From the NCBI RefSeq assembly GCF_000153325.1, contig NZ_CH724141.1:975850-1039849 (forward strand): 64,000 nt of DNA, given 5' to 3'. The stretch is from Photobacterium sp. SKA34. Its GTDB lineage: Bacteria; Pseudomonadota; Gammaproteobacteria; Enterobacterales; Vibrionaceae. Positions 18,684-28,102 of the stretch are shown one piece after another (the stretch's first letter is position 1; each line of letters begins with the position of its first letter). The notes below the pieces were generated by a model that searched no databases, was not told the origin of the DNA, and worked only from the letters and a program-made list of their open reading frames with translations. Made by a program: the position numbers and the translations under genes.

Positions 18684-18946
18684 AAATCCTCTTTTTATAA
18701 ATATATAAAAGTTTTAAAATGTATCTTTAATCACACTTTGAAATACTGTGAAGATCTAAAAATATAATCAAGTAGTGTGTAATTAAAATTATTGTCGAAT
18801 TTGTTATTTAGCAAATAAAAGTCATTAAAAAAAATTTTATAATTAAAATCGTTACTTATTAATTTTTAATCAGTCATGCAGATTACTTATAAAAAATATC
18901 TATTAATTCAGACCATGATTAAATATGGTCTGAATAAAGTTAAAAA

Positions 18947-20140
18947 TTAATTTATTAATTGTAATTCACGGTAATCGGATGAATAACCGTAACCGTTTAT
19001 TTGACCCATACCAAAGCTTAATTCTGATGTTGTACCATATATATCAGTGACCTTAAGACTATTTGAAGGACGGGTTATCCTTGTTACATCTCCAATAGGT
19101 TGCTCAGTTTCTGGTGCGACTTGCCAGAGTTCACCGATGTTTTGACATGTGTAATAAGGGTTATAAGCAGCATGCCACCATACATCTTCGGTACATAAGT
19201 TATATTTCCAAACCTTATTTTTAACCAAGAATTTGTCCCCTTTAAGTATTTGGGTGACAAAGGTTGCAATATAGTCTTTTTCATTTTTATGAGCATAAAG
19301 AATTTCTGCCTGTTTAGTTGTACCCCAAAAGTTATTCCGTCCGCAATTTTCAATAAACTTAACAAAAGTTTCATAATTAGAGTTTTCAAGCCAACTTGCA
19401 ACTTGTGACACTTGTGAAGGTAGATTATTCACATAATTTTCAATAACAAATGCATTTTCTGCATAGATAGCATCATCGCCTTTATGCCAACTATCACTTT
19501 CAATATTTAGAATACGAAGAGTATCTGGTTTTTTCATTAGTGTTTGTTCTTTTATTTCAATAGTGTCTTCCCATTTTTCCAATAGAGGTGAGTCAGCCCA
19601 TGAAATAAGATCAAAATCCTCTTTACCCAAATAATGAGGTGTAATTGCATTGATATAAACGAATGCATTGCTTGTTTGTGCGTTACAGGTGGACTTTTTC
19701 GACTCAACACCGTCTTTTATCGCTGTCGCTTCAACACAGACTGAAATACTGTTGGGTATTTCATCCTCGGTTGATATATAACGGTGAGCCGTCATACTGT
19801 CCGACACCGAAATTGATGACGATAAATTATCAATCTGATGAAGATATTGGTTAGAAGTATCACTAATCTTCCATCCTTCTAATTCATCTTCTGTATTCAA
19901 TTGTTTTAAATGGATGTCTTTTAATTCATAGCCCGGTGCTAGGTCATAAATGATATCCAATTTAGCTTGCATATTTCCATTCGCAAAAATATTTACTTTT
20001 GATGTACCATCTGAAGCAAAAATTTTTAAATTTTTAAACCCTGAATCGGGTGGTCCCGCATTTAGTTCTTGAGCATGACTGACGTTGAAGCAAGTCGATA
20101 AAGCAACAAGTAATGGCATGGTTGTTTTTTTACTGAACAT
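18947..20140 (-). CDS. Secreted protein of unknown function, paralogue A
   Basis: The start is ATG 20140, because it shares the ribosome site AAGAGGATTT and signal peptide with paralogue B; the frame also extends 29 codons upstream without such support. The mature protein is about 375 aa and unrecognised. Compared with paralogue B it keeps ELNAGPPDSGFKNLKIFASD and the C-terminal GYGYSSDYREL, but differs around NSNYETFVKFIENCGRNNFW and VWWHAAYNPYYTC. It is the first gene of the minus-strand RHS operon and lies opposite the regulator at 20670, so it may be controlled from the shared AT-rich region. Confidence 0.7.
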   Translation of the reverse strand: MFSKKTTMPLLVALSTCFNVSHAQELNAGPPDSGFKNLKIFASDGTSKVNIFANGNMQAKLDIIYDLAPGYELKDIHLKQLNTEDELEGWKISDTSNQYLHQIDNLSSSISVSDSMTAHRYISTEDEIPNSISVCVEATAIKDGVESKKSTCNAQTSNAFVYINAITPHYLGKEDFDLISWADSPLLEKWEDTIEIKEQTLMKKPDTLRILNIESDSWHKGDDAIYAENAFVIENYVNNLPSQVSQVASWLENSNYETFVKFIENCGRNNFWGTTKQAEILYAHKNEKDYIATFVTQILKGDKFLVKNKVWKYNLCTEDVWWHAAYNPYYTCQNIGELWQVAPETEQPIGDVTRITRPSNSLKVTDIYGTTSELSFGMGQINGYGYSSDYRELQLIN

Positions 20141-20534
20141 AAATCCTCTTTTTATAAATATATAAAAGTTTTTAAATGTATTTTTAATTGCATCTAGAAA
20201 TACCTTGAAGAATAAAAAGATACTCAAGTAGTGTGCAATTAAAATTATTATCGAATGTATTGTTTAGCAAATAAAAGTCATTAAAAAAAAATTTATAATG
20301 AAATGATTTTTTTATAAAAAAGGAATAATAGATTAATAACTAATTTATCGATTAAAAAAACTAATCTTAATTGAAAAATTAATTTGTTGACTTATGCTAA
20401 AAAAAACATGAATTTTTTAAAAAGATAAATACTATTAAGAACCACTAAAAAAAAATTAATTAGCATGATCCACTTCTATAAAAAATACGAAACGTGCAAG
20501 TAATAAAAATTTCATTGATCCACGTCAAAAATAA

Positions 20535-20562
20535 TTGTCTTATTTTTGAATAAGTATATAAT
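20535..20562 (+). promoter_or_regulatory. Likely sigma-70 promoter of the winged-helix regulator
   Basis: TTGTCT and TATAAT are separated by 16 bp, about 110 bp upstream of the regulator's ATG. The surrounding 20141-20669 region is extremely AT-rich with many A-tracts and is shared with the divergent RHS operon. H-NS-type silencing and counter-silencing by a ToxR-like protein would be typical; that is inference. Confidence 0.5.
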
Positions 20563-20669
20563 TCGTTCATTCTTTACCCAATAAAGAATCAGTTACTGAT
20601 TTATATGGTTTTGTTTTAGTGGCTAAGGATCAACCTCAAAGAGAACACATAATCATAACGGAAAATAAA

Positions 20670-21149
20670 ATGAACTCTTCACAAAGATATACTGTAGATT
20701 TTTACAACTATGAGTTAATGCTACCTGATGGCAGACTTAATAAGCTTGCTAAAAGTGAGGTATTAATCATTGAGCATTTCATCATTAATAAATGTGAATA
20801 TATTAACTCTAAAACATTAGTTGAAGTAGGCTGGCCTAAAAAGGTGGTTGGTACCAATTCTTTATCGGTAGCAATATCTAATATAAGAAGACAATTCGAA
20901 AGAAAAGATATTATCGCTTACTCTAAAAATATGGGTTATAAAATCAATGAAGAACTTGATTTAGAACTAGTAAAAGATAATGAAAGTATTACGGATAAGC
21001 CTATTGATATTGAACTAAAGTCAAACATATCGGCGACTGATATCGATAAGAGCTTTTTTTCAAAAGTAATGAATACAGGTTTTTTATTAGTCTTATTACT
21101 TCTGATTATCGATTCATTATCATTAACATTATTTTTTAAAGTTATTTAA
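20670..21149 (+). CDS. Membrane-anchored winged-helix regulator (TcpP/VtrA-like)
   Basis: The start is set at ATG 20670 behind GGA; an upstream GTG at 20619 lacks a ribosome site. The 159-aa product has an OmpR/PhoB-type winged helix (SEVLIIEHFIINKCEYINSK, VEVGWPKKVVGTNSLSVAIS), a linker, and one membrane segment (GFLLVLLLLIIDSLSLTLFF) that ends the protein with almost no periplasmic part. This form resembles TcpP or VtrA, which work with a periplasmic partner from the next gene. Such a gene starts two bases downstream. It is flanked by the divergent RHS operon and by an adhesin gene, both plausible targets. It is a paralogue of the regulator at 6344. Confidence 0.82.
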   Translation: MNSSQRYTVDFYNYELMLPDGRLNKLAKSEVLIIEHFIINKCEYINSKTLVEVGWPKKVVGTNSLSVAISNIRRQFERKDIIAYSKNMGYKINEELDLELVKDNESITDKPIDIELKSNISATDIDKSFFSKVMNTGFLLVLLLLIIDSLSLTLFFKVI

Positions 21150-21151
21150 TT

Positions 21152-21574
21152 ATGAAGCATAAGTTATTGATTTTATTTCTTTTAGTTGTTTTGTTTTTTT
21201 CAGTTTCTCCTTTAATTTTCGGTTTAGCGTGTGATTCACAGTTTTATTTAAAAAAAGGTAAAGATTTATACATAGGGCAGTGTCACTTTGGAGTTGTTGA
21301 AATTTATCAAGTAAAAGATTTTGGACGCGATCACAGTGCCGACGTTGTGCATTATAAGGGTATATTTATGCAATTATTTTCAAAAGCGGCAATTTATGTC
21401 AATTCAGTAGCTGAGCAAGCACCGGTTAATGATATTCAAACGATTAAAGAAATTGTCAATATACGTAATGATAGATTTTATAAATTTGAAATATTAAATG
21501 AAAACTCATGCAACGTAGAAGTGAAACTGGAGAATGGAAATACATGTAAAATCAATAAGTTTATCCCTGTTTAA
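21152..21574 (+). CDS. Periplasmic partner of the winged-helix regulator (TcpH/VtrC/ToxS-like in position)
   Basis: The 140-aa protein begins with a hydrophobic anchor or signal (LLILFLLVVLFFSVSPLIFG) followed by a periplasmic domain of about 115 residues. Four Cys (ACDSQ, GQCHF, NSCNV, NTCKI) could form two disulfides. The start is 2 bp past the regulator's stop. In TcpP/TcpH, ToxR/ToxS and VtrA/VtrC, a small protein of this design stabilises the regulator or senses bile. The sequence is too diverged for me to name it, so the role rests on arrangement and topology. Confidence 0.65.
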   Translation: MKHKLLILFLLVVLFFSVSPLIFGLACDSQFYLKKGKDLYIGQCHFGVVEIYQVKDFGRDHSADVVHYKGIFMQLFSKAAIYVNSVAEQAPVNDIQTIKEIVNIRNDRFYKFEILNENSCNVEVKLENGNTCKINKFIPV

Positions 21575-21580
21575 CTAAAT

Positions 21581-21610
21581 TAACACTCATCGGTATTTTG
21601 TAACACTCAT
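21581..21610 (+). promoter_or_regulatory. Paired 10-bp direct repeats upstream of adhesin gene
   Basis: TAACACTCAT occurs perfectly at 21581-21590 and 21601-21610, exactly 20 bp apart, so both face the same side of the helix. The second copy ends 12 bp before the adhesin ATG. Direct half-sites two turns apart suit a winged-helix activator dimer, but their closeness to the start codon would also suit repression. It is not seen upstream of the second adhesin copy. Confidence 0.45.
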
Positions 21611-21622
21611 TGGCATATAGTA

Positions 21623-24119
21623 ATGAAGAAAAAAAATTGTAATGTTTTTTCGATACGTTTTTGTTTATTAGCAATGTTAGCGGGCTGCGGAAATGGTAAC
21701 TCACCGTCTCCGCCTGTTCCCCCAACGCCACCAAGTCCGACGGTTAAAACACTCGCTATGGATGGGTTCAGTGTTGTGCAACCTTCAGTTAAGACGCGTG
21801 TAAATGTAAGCAACTTTGTTCGTGGCGATGAAATTAGCCTGAACAATGCGACAGTAAACGGTAAAGGATGTAGCCAACCTGAAATTTCAGGTTTAAATAT
21901 TATATTAACCGCGCAGCAGGGGGCGTACTGTGATTACCAGTACACCGCCAAGCAAGCGGGCAGCCCAAGCACGCGGGTGCATTTACAGGTGTTGGCCACC
22001 TCGGCGAGCCAACCGTTATTGCCGCCGATGTCCGGTGCGATGACCTTAAATGACGATGCGAAAGCCTTTGATGTGGCGGCGTTATTGGGCAGCGACTGGC
22101 AAGCAGGCGATGCGATAGTGGCTGATTCTGTGTCCGTACAGGGCATGGAAGGGGAACCAAGGCACCGCTGCGCTTGATGGCACCACCATTACCTTTACGC
22201 CGCCTGCCTTAGCAGGGTGGAACCGGGTGGTGTTCACGGTGAAAAACAGCCAAAGCGGTGATGACAAGCTTGGGGTGATTTACATCACGTTCTCTGATAT
22301 GGCTAACCAAGCCCCGATCATTGCGCAACCGAAATACGACATTAATGCCAATAACCCGGCGATAACTGCGCGCTCGGGTGAATCGCTGACGTTGGATTTA
22401 TCTCAGCTCACAGATTTAGGGATCACCGATCCGGAAGGGGGCGATTGGCAACTGGTGGAAGTGAAAAGCTTCACCGCCGATGTATCACCGGCAGATAAAG
22501 ACGCGATCACCAACAAAGCGTTCATGTTCAGCGCAGGGACGGTGGGGGATCATTACATCAGTTACATCGTGGCGGATGAATACAACGGGTTCACTTCCGG
22601 GCTATTAAAATTGCACGTGGCGCCGAACGAGCACCCAGCAGGGTGGTCGTCATTGGTGGATGACAACAACCACACCTTCACTGCGCCCGAGTTGTACTCC
22701 AAGGTAGATGCGCAAGGGTACAAAGTGAGCGCGGTGTGGGACAACACGGTGTCGGATACCTTAGCCGGTTTTGATGCCAAATCCGGTGATTTGTACTGTC
22801 AAAGTCAGGGGCTATTACCGACCGTGTCGGATTTAGCGGCGTTACGTCAAGCGCACCTGAACGGCGAGGCGTTAGCGGAGGATTTAGCTCAGTGGCCGCT
22901 AGAGAAAACGTATTTAGCGTTAGACGGTGACAGCGTGAAAGGGTTTAACTTCACCACCGGTCACGCCGACGACTATGACCCAAGTACCCCGTATTACGTC
23001 ACGTGTTTAGCGAACAACGAAATGACGTTAAACATGAAGCGTTTCAGCGTGGTGGCGAATGGGGACAGCGTGGTATTAGCGACGGTGACCCAGCCGACAG
23101 GGGGAAAGGGGATCACGCTTGAGAAGTTAAGCGGCAGCTTGTCGGATAACGACGTGAACATCAGCACCGATAGTCAAGGTAAGGTGACAACGCTGACCAC
23201 GACTAGTACAAAAGCCGGGAGCTACCGTTTTAAGGTGACAGACAACGGGGATGCAGACAATGCGCTGACCAGCCCAGAGGTGACCTACCTTGCTGATGCA
23301 GACACAGCGGCGTTCCCCGACGAGACGGGGTTAGTGGTGACCAAAGATAAGGCTGCCGCAGACGGAAAAGCGCAAGATACGTTACAAGTGACGGTGGAAG
23401 ATGCCAACGGTAACCCAGTGGCAGGATTACCAATCATGGTTGAAGTTGAGGGCAGTGATTCTGTAACTTTTAAAATTTCACCGTCAATGACGGATAAAGA
23501 TGGGCATGTGACCATATTGGTTAGTGACAGAAAAGTAGGTTCCGTTGATATAACGGCACATACCACACGTCCTAGTGGGGAACGGATTGATTCCGAGGTG
23601 GAAAGTATTAACTTCACCGATATAGATCATTCTGGCGGTTTCCCTTGTCCGGAAGGTGGGTTTGCTTGTCTACCGGTATTAAAGTCACAACAACATAGTG
23701 GAACATGGTACACACCGGATCCTGAAACCAACTATATGAAGAAAATTAGTTACCTAACTTTCACCGATGGCTCGGTTGGTGAAAATGGTCATCATGGAAT
23801 ATCGGGTTTTTATGGCACGTTATTTAGTCATAACCATGCCCAAATGTGGTGTCAAAAACTGGCTGACGATGGCTTTGAAGGTCGACATAATTGGGCATTA
23901 CCGAATGAAGAACAATTGCAATCGTTGTATTCAGAGTTCAATTACATTGATCCAAATAATGCGCTCTTTACGACCAAACAATGGCCAACAAGCAAACATT
24001 ATTGGACGAATGAAGCGAAGCCAGTGAGATTTTCTGAAGTAGATTTAAGCGATGGAGCCGTGTATTTGAATAATAATCTTCAAAATATCTATGTGTCTTG
24101 CGTTTCGACGCAAGAATAA
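21623..24119 (+). pseudogene. Ig-like adhesin lipoprotein, copy 1, frameshifted at a G tract
   Basis: The frame starts MKKKNC with a lipobox (LLAMLAGCGNG) and a Pro-rich linker. It breaks at GGGG 22151-22154. With one G fewer it reads MEGNQGTAALDGTTITFTPP and joins the 3' frame through to 24119, matching intact copy 2. The restored protein is about 831 aa: lipoprotein anchor, beta-rich modules, an invasin-like Ig domain (Big_1 type, TLQVTVEDANGNPVAGLPI) and a C-terminal domain with W-A-L-P-N-E like DUF1566/lectin-type tips, ending IYVSCVSTQE. It follows a regulator pair and is probably surface-exposed. The frameshift may be decay, phase variation or a sequencing error. Confidence 0.85.
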
Positions 24120-24148
24120 ATAATAGTATTATTAGATAAAAGTAAGAT

Positions 24149-24171
24149 AAAGCGGTCATACAGGCCGCTTT
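24149..24171 (+). terminator. Terminator after adhesin copy 1
   Basis: Stem AAAGCGG/CCGCTTT followed by TTTT, 30 bp past the adhesin stop. Confidence 0.8.
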
Positions 24172-24418
24172 TTTATTTGTAAATGACAATTTAATTGTTA
24201 ACGTAAATAACGCTAACTTTATAGTCTAACCGCCCATTGATTTGTTGGTAATTATTAATAAATTTATCCATTTAAATCGTAAAACTGTCTTATTGTTTAA
24301 AGTGTGAGAGAGTTTTAATAATCTAAAAAGAGTACGGTTTTTTACTTTTACATTTTAGTTTTATCGATAATCTTATTGCTCAGGATAAATGTTCTAAATC
24401 TATTTTGAGGAACAACGA

Positions 24419-25600
24419 ATGAAATTAAACGGTTCTTTTAGAGCGGCTTTGCTGATCGCATTAGTGAGTTTTCAAGTAAATGCTCAAGCCCAAATCCCTT
24501 TGGATATTGCACAGCGAAGTGCCGAATATAAACAATCCATCGCATTACAATTAAGTACACATTATCATGAAATAGAATCCTCGTTATTGTCTCAGATTAA
24601 CGAAACAAAGCTTGCTGCACCTTTAAGTACCCTGATAACACGAAATAAAAGTGAGATATTCAGTACTAATATCGAAAAAGTTGAACATGATTATCTTCTT
24701 TTAAAAGGAATCAATGGCCATGGCAAAGATATTTTGGAAGTACGTCTAGCTGATCCGAATATGATAAAAAGTTGGAAGAACGGAAAAAAACCGTTTTTTG
24801 CTTTTGAACCTGCTGGTGATGATGCTAACTGGACAGCCATAGAAGCATACGATGTCGATGGTCAAATACATACATTCGATGTTTATGAGATGCCAAATGT
24901 CCCTGTGTTCGTGGTTGATGCAAATAATCAATATGAATTGCGAGCTGGCCTGAAAACCATGCAAGAAGAAATGAACAAATTAGGTCAAAAGTCTGTGTTA
25001 TTGCTGCCTGATTCACAAAAATCACTGGATATTGCAAGCATTAACCGGTCGGCTTTAAAAAATCCTCAGGAAAAAACGCTCAGTACGACCCAATTAACAA
25101 AAATTCGTTTGAATTACGACAATGAACCTTGGATTACTGGTAAAGCAGAAGTATACGCAATCATTACAGGTATTGATGCTAGCCGAGCCACACCGCAAAT
25201 TGATTTAGTAGAAATGCCATACCTTGATTATGATGGTCAGGACTACTATCCAGAACAAACAATGATTATTTGGCCAAGATACCGTTGGGGTGCGGTGGAT
25301 CTGATTCTTATGGAGCAAGATGACGGGACTGATTACAAAGCATTAGCTAAATTAATCGTAGAAGCGGCAGACGAAATTCTGAAAATGATACCTAATCCGG
25401 AAGTGCAAGGGTATACAGTGATTACGCAGATAACGAGTAAAATCATAGATATAATACCGGATGGGGCATTGACTAATGACGATGATCATATTGATACCTT
25501 TTATACCATAATGCAGAATACATCATATATTGATAGGCCAGGGGCATCAGGTAATGCCATTGCTACCTTTAAGCCGATAGTGATCTCTCCAACCAAATAA
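24419..25600 (+). CDS. Secreted protein resembling the DUF3103 family
   Basis: The ATG follows GAGGAA. The signal peptide (AALLIALVSFQVNAQA) predicts Sec export of a mature protein of about 370 aa. Length and features such as FAFEPAGDDANW, VFVVDANNQYEL and the acidic aromatic segment MPYLDYDGQDYYPEQT recall DUF3103 proteins of marine gammaproteobacteria; this is from memory and not certain. No catalytic motif is visible. It has its own upstream region after the adhesin terminator and stands alone. Function is unknown. Confidence 0.7.
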   Translation: MKLNGSFRAALLIALVSFQVNAQAQIPLDIAQRSAEYKQSIALQLSTHYHEIESSLLSQINETKLAAPLSTLITRNKSEIFSTNIEKVEHDYLLLKGINGHGKDILEVRLADPNMIKSWKNGKKPFFAFEPAGDDANWTAIEAYDVDGQIHTFDVYEMPNVPVFVVDANNQYELRAGLKTMQEEMNKLGQKSVLLLPDSQKSLDIASINRSALKNPQEKTLSTTQLTKIRLNYDNEPWITGKAEVYAIITGIDASRATPQIDLVEMPYLDYDGQDYYPEQTMIIWPRYRWGAVDLILMEQDDGTDYKALAKLIVEAADEILKMIPNPEVQGYTVITQITSKIIDIIPDGALTNDDDHIDTFYTIMQNTSYIDRPGASGNAIATFKPIVISPTK

Positions 25601-25860
25601 TTCTTACTATACTGTTTAAAAAGAACATTTATCCGTCTTATAGAAATCGCGTGAATTTCGATATTGTCGACTTCCAGCGAGCGAAACAGAAGCTTCGACT
25701 GAACAAAGCGCTGCGTAGCCACTAACCACGAAAGAGAGTTGTAAAAGAGCACCTAACTTTAATTTTGCTAAAATTATCACCAAATAAAGATGCATTATTT
25801 TACATCAGCATGCATACACTATACATCTCTGTATCCATTTATACAGTTAATGAGGTTGTA

Positions 25861-26037
25861 ATGAGGCAGTGTCCTAGGTGCAAATCTATTAAAATCCACA
25901 AAGAAAAATGGCGAGAAGCTATTATAAACGATTTTAAAAATTGTAAGGTTGCAGGTGTAAGTAAAACGGGCAATTTGATGTGCGATGATTGTCGATTTAC
26001 TTCTTCTCCTCAATGTTTTACTAAAAAAGATCCTTAA
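25861..26037 (+). CDS. Small zinc-ribbon-like protein
   Basis: The 58-aa product starts at ATG 25861 behind GAGG with 5-bp spacing; a longer frame from 25765 lacks such support. It has two Cys pairs, RQCPRCKS near the start and LMCDDCRF about 40 residues later, fitting a treble-clef or zinc-ribbon fold. The middle is basic. Many tiny proteins of this design bind nucleic acid, but I do not recognise this family. A strong terminator follows about 200 bp downstream. Confidence 0.6.
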   Translation: MRQCPRCKSIKIHKEKWREAIINDFKNCKVAGVSKTGNLMCDDCRFTSSPQCFTKKDP

Positions 26038-26231
26038 TTATTTTTTCATCATATTTTATAGCTTATAGGCGAGATATTTCCGAACTAATATATTCAGCCA
26101 AGTTCAATCGATATTTAGGTATTAATAAAAAGTCTAGCAGTCATTTAAATGTGCGAAAATTATCACAGTACAGTTTATTTAAATACCTTATTATGTTTTT
26201 TCTACAAAAGATGAGTGTTTAAAATTAAAGT

Positions 26232-26263
26232 AAAAACCCACTATCCATCTGTAGTGGGTTTTT
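26232..26263 (+). terminator. Strong rho-independent terminator
   Basis: A perfect 12-bp stem AAAAACCCACTA/TAGTGGGTTTTT with an 8-base loop, followed by TTT. It closes the unit containing the zinc-ribbon gene and insulates the fimbrial operon. Confidence 0.9.
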
Positions 26264-27095
26264 TTTATTAAAAGATGATGAGTTAACTTCTTTTTACTCA
26301 ATAAATGTTGCTCATAACTTTTATGCTTTCTTTAACTCTCACTGATATATCTTAATCACTGTAGCATTGCTATCAACCCTGTGAATGCGCACCGCGCAAA
26401 TAATAGCCCTACAACAAAACTTGCCATTATAGATGACGGCGAGGATCTACTTACGTACACTAATTGTTACTATCTGCTTTCTATATTTTATCTAGCGGCA
26501 CTTTTTAATTTTCATTGTCCTATTAATATTACTTCAGTTAACCTTAACCTATGAGACCTTGCTTACCGTTTATTTTTCAGATAAACGGTTTAATCATCAC
26601 CACATGGCATAAAATATTATTTGATGTGGAAAAATACCAAAGGTGCAACATTTTACCCAAATGAAAGTATCACCCCACAAAGTAATTAACACCAATATTC
26701 AAGGTCGCTTCATCAACGGCCATGAATGAATGGCGAAAATCACCTTAAAACACCCCTAAATTATTGCTAACTCTTTCAATTTATTTTGATTTCACTTGAT
26801 GTCTTTGGGTCAATACAAGCTCAAAACCACGTCGCAGACTAAAATATCACTAAAAACGATTCTTTGAGTGTTTTTATCTTTCTTTTTCGTCTTTTATTTC
26901 GGTGTTTGAAAATTTATTTTAATTGTTATTCAACGGCTTACTTTTTGGTTTTTCTGAAAAAATTAAAAAGAACAAGGGCGGGGATATTTTAGTTCCGTCT
27001 CTCTGTGATTTCTCTATTATCGCTGCCGTCAAGGGCGAATGATTCCTCCCATTCTCTCTTGGACCAATAATGAATTTTTAATAGAGAAATAAACA
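26264..27095. other. Fimbrial upstream region
   Basis: About 830 bp without a plausible plus-strand gene. The last 440 bp belong to the repeat duplicated with the pilin gene and should hold the pilin promoter. Minus-strand frames antisense to the pilin are shadows. A run of simple AT sequence around 26860-26960 is the likely regulatory zone. Confidence 0.5.
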
Positions 27096-27656
27096 ATGAA
27101 AAAAGAACTATTAGCAGTAGCACTATTATCGACACTTGGTATGGCAGCCACGCAGGCGATGGCAAAAGGCTATACGCCAGGTCATGCAAGTTTTCAGTGG
27201 GCAGGTACCGTACCCGCTCAAACAGACCCAGGTGACAATTACTTAATCGTAGGCGCAGGCTCAACGACTGACTTTAATAACGGCCAGTTAGTGTTTGAAA
27301 ACACTAATAAAGGTGTCCAGTTGACGAACTCATCAACCATGAGCTTCAAAGTCGTGAAGCACGATAGCAAGTCTGGTGACGAGTATGACCCAACAAAAGA
27401 CATCGAGCCATTGGGTTACAGCGCGACGTTGACAGACCTAGAAGTGGGTATCAATGGTTTCATGTCACAAGATGGCGCAGAGGCGTTTGCTGTTAGCGTT
27501 GATGGCGTGAACAAGAACGTGAATGATTCGATCTCAAAGACGTCGGATTCAAACACAACCAACCTAAAAATTGTGAAAGGCCAGGGCACTAATACGCTAC
27601 AGGCAGCAGACAACGTTGTGGTACAAGCCGTGCTTGCTATCGCACCGACAGAAGCA
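26658..27656 (+). repeat. About 1-kb direct repeat, copy 1 (pilin leader and gene)
   Basis: It matches 28103-29102 with only scattered differences: one inserted A in the leader and a few substitutions in the gene. It begins at CAAATGAAAGTATCACC in both copies and ends at the 3' end of the pilin genes. Confidence 0.92.
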
Positions 27657-27659
27657 TAA
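27096..27659 (+). CDS. Major fimbrial subunit, copy 1
   Basis: The 187-aa protein has a signal peptide (MKKELLAVALLSTLGMAATQ, ending AMA) and a beta-rich mature part with alternating hydrophobic residues (TMSFKVVKHD, AFAVSVDGVN, NVVVQAVLAI). Position ahead of a minor subunit, usher and chaperone supports a role as structural pilin. It lacks the conserved Cys pair of type 1 pilins, which fits the alpha/CS1-like class of fimbriae; that assignment is inference. It differs from copy 2 at only two residues (SISK versus SIPK, SNTT versus SNIT). The start has GAG about 9 bp upstream. Confidence 0.78.
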   Translation: MKKELLAVALLSTLGMAATQAMAKGYTPGHASFQWAGTVPAQTDPGDNYLIVGAGSTTDFNNGQLVFENTNKGVQLTNSSTMSFKVVKHDSKSGDEYDPTKDIEPLGYSATLTDLEVGINGFMSQDGAEAFAVSVDGVNKNVNDSISKTSDSNTTNLKIVKGQGTNTLQAADNVVVQAVLAIAPTEA

Positions 27660-28102
27660 GAACAACGCTACAACAATGTTTACTGCTATGGATGGCGGTA
27701 ACATTGAGTCATACATTCCAATTGTTACTCCCTGCTCGATACCCTCTTATTTACTCGCTCCTCTTTTATCTTCACTTTCCCATCAATATTCATTCCGCTT
27801 AGCTTATTTCACATCAGTGATATTGCTTAACGTCACGTAGCATTCTGTTACCAAGGGCGTTGGTGAGAAATAACCTTGAAAAACGTGATGGGGAGTCATG
27901 TCATGCCTACGTATTGCACATCAGTTAAACAGTGACAGCAAAAGATAACCCAGAATCATACTCGAGATGGCGTTGAATCAAACTCAGTATAGCCATCAAC
28001 ATAAGGGGGTGCCCCTTTTCAAAGCAGATAGATCAGCCATACATAGAATGTCTATAAAATGTTATTTGGGAATGTTGATACACGTCAACGCAACAGCGTG
28101 TA
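27660..28102. other. Spacer between the pilin duplicates
   Basis: About 440 bp unique sequence between the two repeat copies. Short frames exist but none has a good start or family likeness. No clear terminator follows pilin copy 1, so transcription may continue into copy 2. Confidence 0.45.

Larger units (their letters stand above)
17490..20300 (-). repeat. Tandem duplication of the secreted-protein gene
   Basis: Genes and leaders at 17490-18845 and 18947-20300 align at a fixed offset of 1457 bp at the start codons. Even the upstream non-coding parts match closely (AGCAAATAAAAGTCATTAAA in both). The duplication includes the promoter-proximal leader, so paralogue B may have its own transcription start. 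Confidence 0.88.

Noticed and set aside
25601..25760. Possible integron attC-like or repeated element after the DUF3103-like gene
   Set aside because: The core sites and paired arms expected of attC sites could not be found.
26989..27264. Identical minus-strand frames antisense to both pilin leaders (also 28435-28710), with hydrophobic segments
   Set aside because: They overlap the pilin genes on the opposite strand, repeat only because the locus is duplicated, and have no supporting ribosome site or family likeness.
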